Of a stretch of DNA of 5,208 nucleotides, positions 4,303-5,208 are shown one piece after another; the first letter of the stretch is position 1, and each line of letters opens with the position of its first letter. A program made the position numbers and the translations under genes. The notes under the pieces were generated by a model. It was not told the DNA's origin. It saw only the letters and a list, made by a program, of their open reading frames with translations, and ran no database searches. The DNA is from an uncultured Ruminococcus sp. (GTDB taxonomy: Bacteria > Bacillota_A > Clostridia > Oscillospirales > Ruminococcaceae): contig CAMYYQ010000123.1 in assembly GCA_947303535.1 (NCBI GenBank), forward strand, positions 1 through 5,208, read 5' to 3'.

Positions 4303-5208
4303 TCAGCCCTCGATCTTAGGAGTATTTGCAAGTGACTTTGCAATTTCCTCGTCTGTTGGGATATAGTCGCTCATAGTACCGTCGTTGTATGCGCCGTAAG
4401 CGTACATATCAAAGTAGCCTGTACCTGTAAGACCGAAGAGGATAGTCTTCTCTTCGCCTGTCTCCTTGCACTTGAGTGCTTCGTCGATAGCTACGCGGAT
4501 AGCATGGCTGCTCTCAGGAGCAGGGAGGATACCCTCAACTCTTGCGAACATCTCAGCAGCCTCGAATACAGCTGTCTGCTCAACAGAAGTAGCTTCCATA
4601 AGACCCTGATCGTAAAGCTCTGAGAGTATAGAGCTCATACCGTGGTAACGGAGTCCGCCTGCGTGGTTAGGTGAAGGCATAAAGCCGCTGCCGAGAGTAT
4701 ACATCTTCTGGAGTGGGCAAACCTTACCTGTGTCGCAGAAGTCGTAAACGTAAGAACCTCTTGTAAGGCTTGGGCATGATGCAGGTTCAACTGCGATGAA
4801 GCGGTAATCAGCTTCGCCGCGGAGCTTTTCGCCCATGAATGGTGAGATGAGTCCGCCGAGGTTTGAACCGCCGCCTGCACAGCCGATGATGATGTCAGGC
4901 TTGATGTTGTACTTGTCCATAGCAGCCTTTGATTCAAGACCGATGATAGACTGGTGGAGGAGTACCTGTGCAAGAACGCTTCCGAGAACGTAGCGGTAGC
5001 CTTCCTTTGTTGTAGCAGCCTCAACGGCCTCTGAGATAGCGCAGCCGAGGCTTCCGTTTGTGCCGGGGAATTCTTCAAGGATCTTTCTGCCTACTTCAGT
5101 TGTGTTTGAAGGTGAAGGAGTTACGTTTGCACCATAGGTACGCATAACCTCACGGCGGAAAGGCTTCTGCTCGTAGCTTACCTTAACCATGTAAACGTTG
5201 CAGTCGAG
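4303..5208 (-). CDS. trpB: TrpB2, tryptophan synthase beta-like PLP enzyme (5' partial, C-terminal 301 aa)
   Basis: The frame is open from the window edge to a TGA at 4305-4303; codon one of the visible part is at 5208. The internal ATG at 5190 is not the start, because upstream codons (LDCNVY) fit the family's 'CxVFMV' strand. TrpB2-specific motifs follow in order: VSYEQKPFRREVM, GANVTPSPS, GSLGCAISEA, LGSVLAQVLLHQ, IIGCAGGGSN (glycine loop binding the PLP phosphate, fragment residues about 108-116), AVEPASCPSLTRGSY, HAGGLRYHGM, EGILPAPESSHAI and FGLTGTGYFD near the PLP ring. TrpB2 proteins join L-serine and indole to make tryptophan and usually work without the standard TrpA partnership; some may serve in indole salvage. 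Roughly 130-150 N-terminal residues, including the PLP lysine and catalytic glutamate, lie outside. The gene ends at a strong terminator with no trpA behind it, so it is the last gene of its unit. The usual PLP-contacting Ser is Thr here (LTGTG). Confidence 0.96.
   Translation of the reverse strand, partial: LDCNVYMVKVSYEQKPFRREVMRTYGANVTPSPSNTTEVGRKILEEFPGTNGSLGCAISEAVEAATTKEGYRYVLGSVLAQVLLHQSIIGLESKAAMDKYNIKPDIIIGCAGGGSNLGGLISPFMGEKLRGEADYRFIAVEPASCPSLTRGSYVYDFCDTGKVCPLQKMYTLGSGFMPSPNHAGGLRYHGMSSILSELYDQGLMEATSVEQTAVFEAAEMFARVEGILPAPESSHAIRVAIDEALKCKETGEEKTILFGLTGTGYFDMYAYGAYNDGTMSDYIPTDEEIAKSLANTPKIEG

Noticed and set aside
4635..5078. Minus-strand ORF of 147 codons overlapping trpB2
   Set aside because: Ser/Leu/Thr-rich shadow frame inside the clear TrpB2 coding sequence.

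Overview
The window looks like chromosomal DNA from a fibre-degrading gut or rumen Firmicute, most likely Ruminococcus or a close relative. The main reason is a dockerin of the Ruminococcus kind (a 'LANPNKYGxNGT' insert between its two calcium loops) in a secreted protein. Purine-rich Shine-Dalgarno sites, AT-rich sigma-70-type promoters and a clostridial-type TrpB2 agree with this. The assignment rests on recalled sequence character, not on a search.

Layout. (1) Positions 1-823, minus strand: the first 274 residues of a lipoprotein with a LASC lipobox, a long Gln/Ala/Pro linker and a globular C-terminal part that leaves the window at position 1. (2) 824-1302: a divergent intergenic region with a good minus-strand promoter, a plausible plus-strand promoter, several short palindromes and a possible decayed small ORF. 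(3) 1303-4053, plus strand: a 916-residue secreted, non-catalytic-looking modular protein. It has a signal peptide, a beta-rich N-terminal domain, two tandem copies of a ~90-residue module, an unrecognised middle region, an internal dockerin and a beta-rich C-terminal region. (4) 4054-4302: a rho-independent terminator, then a compact hairpin-rich intergenic repeat that seems to consist of one element inside another, a short CTACTC direct repeat and a strong bidirectional terminator. (5) 4303-5208, minus strand: the C-terminal 301 residues of TrpB2, a PLP-dependent tryptophan synthase beta-like protein whose N-terminus lies beyond the window.

How the parts relate. The lipoprotein and the dockerin protein are transcribed divergently and both leave the cytoplasm: one is predicted to be anchored to the membrane, the other to be docked onto a cohesin-bearing partner. 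They could share regulation, and their proposed promoters have the same -10 hexamer (TATCAT) and a shared 13-nt word in the spacer region, but a functional link is inference. trpB2 is convergent with the dockerin gene, separated from it by two terminators, and looks unrelated to it.

The most unusual items are the dockerin protein (internal dockerin, tandem modules, no recognised enzyme domain) and the nested repeat at 4111-4240. No tRNA, rRNA, CRISPR array, transposase or phage gene was seen.
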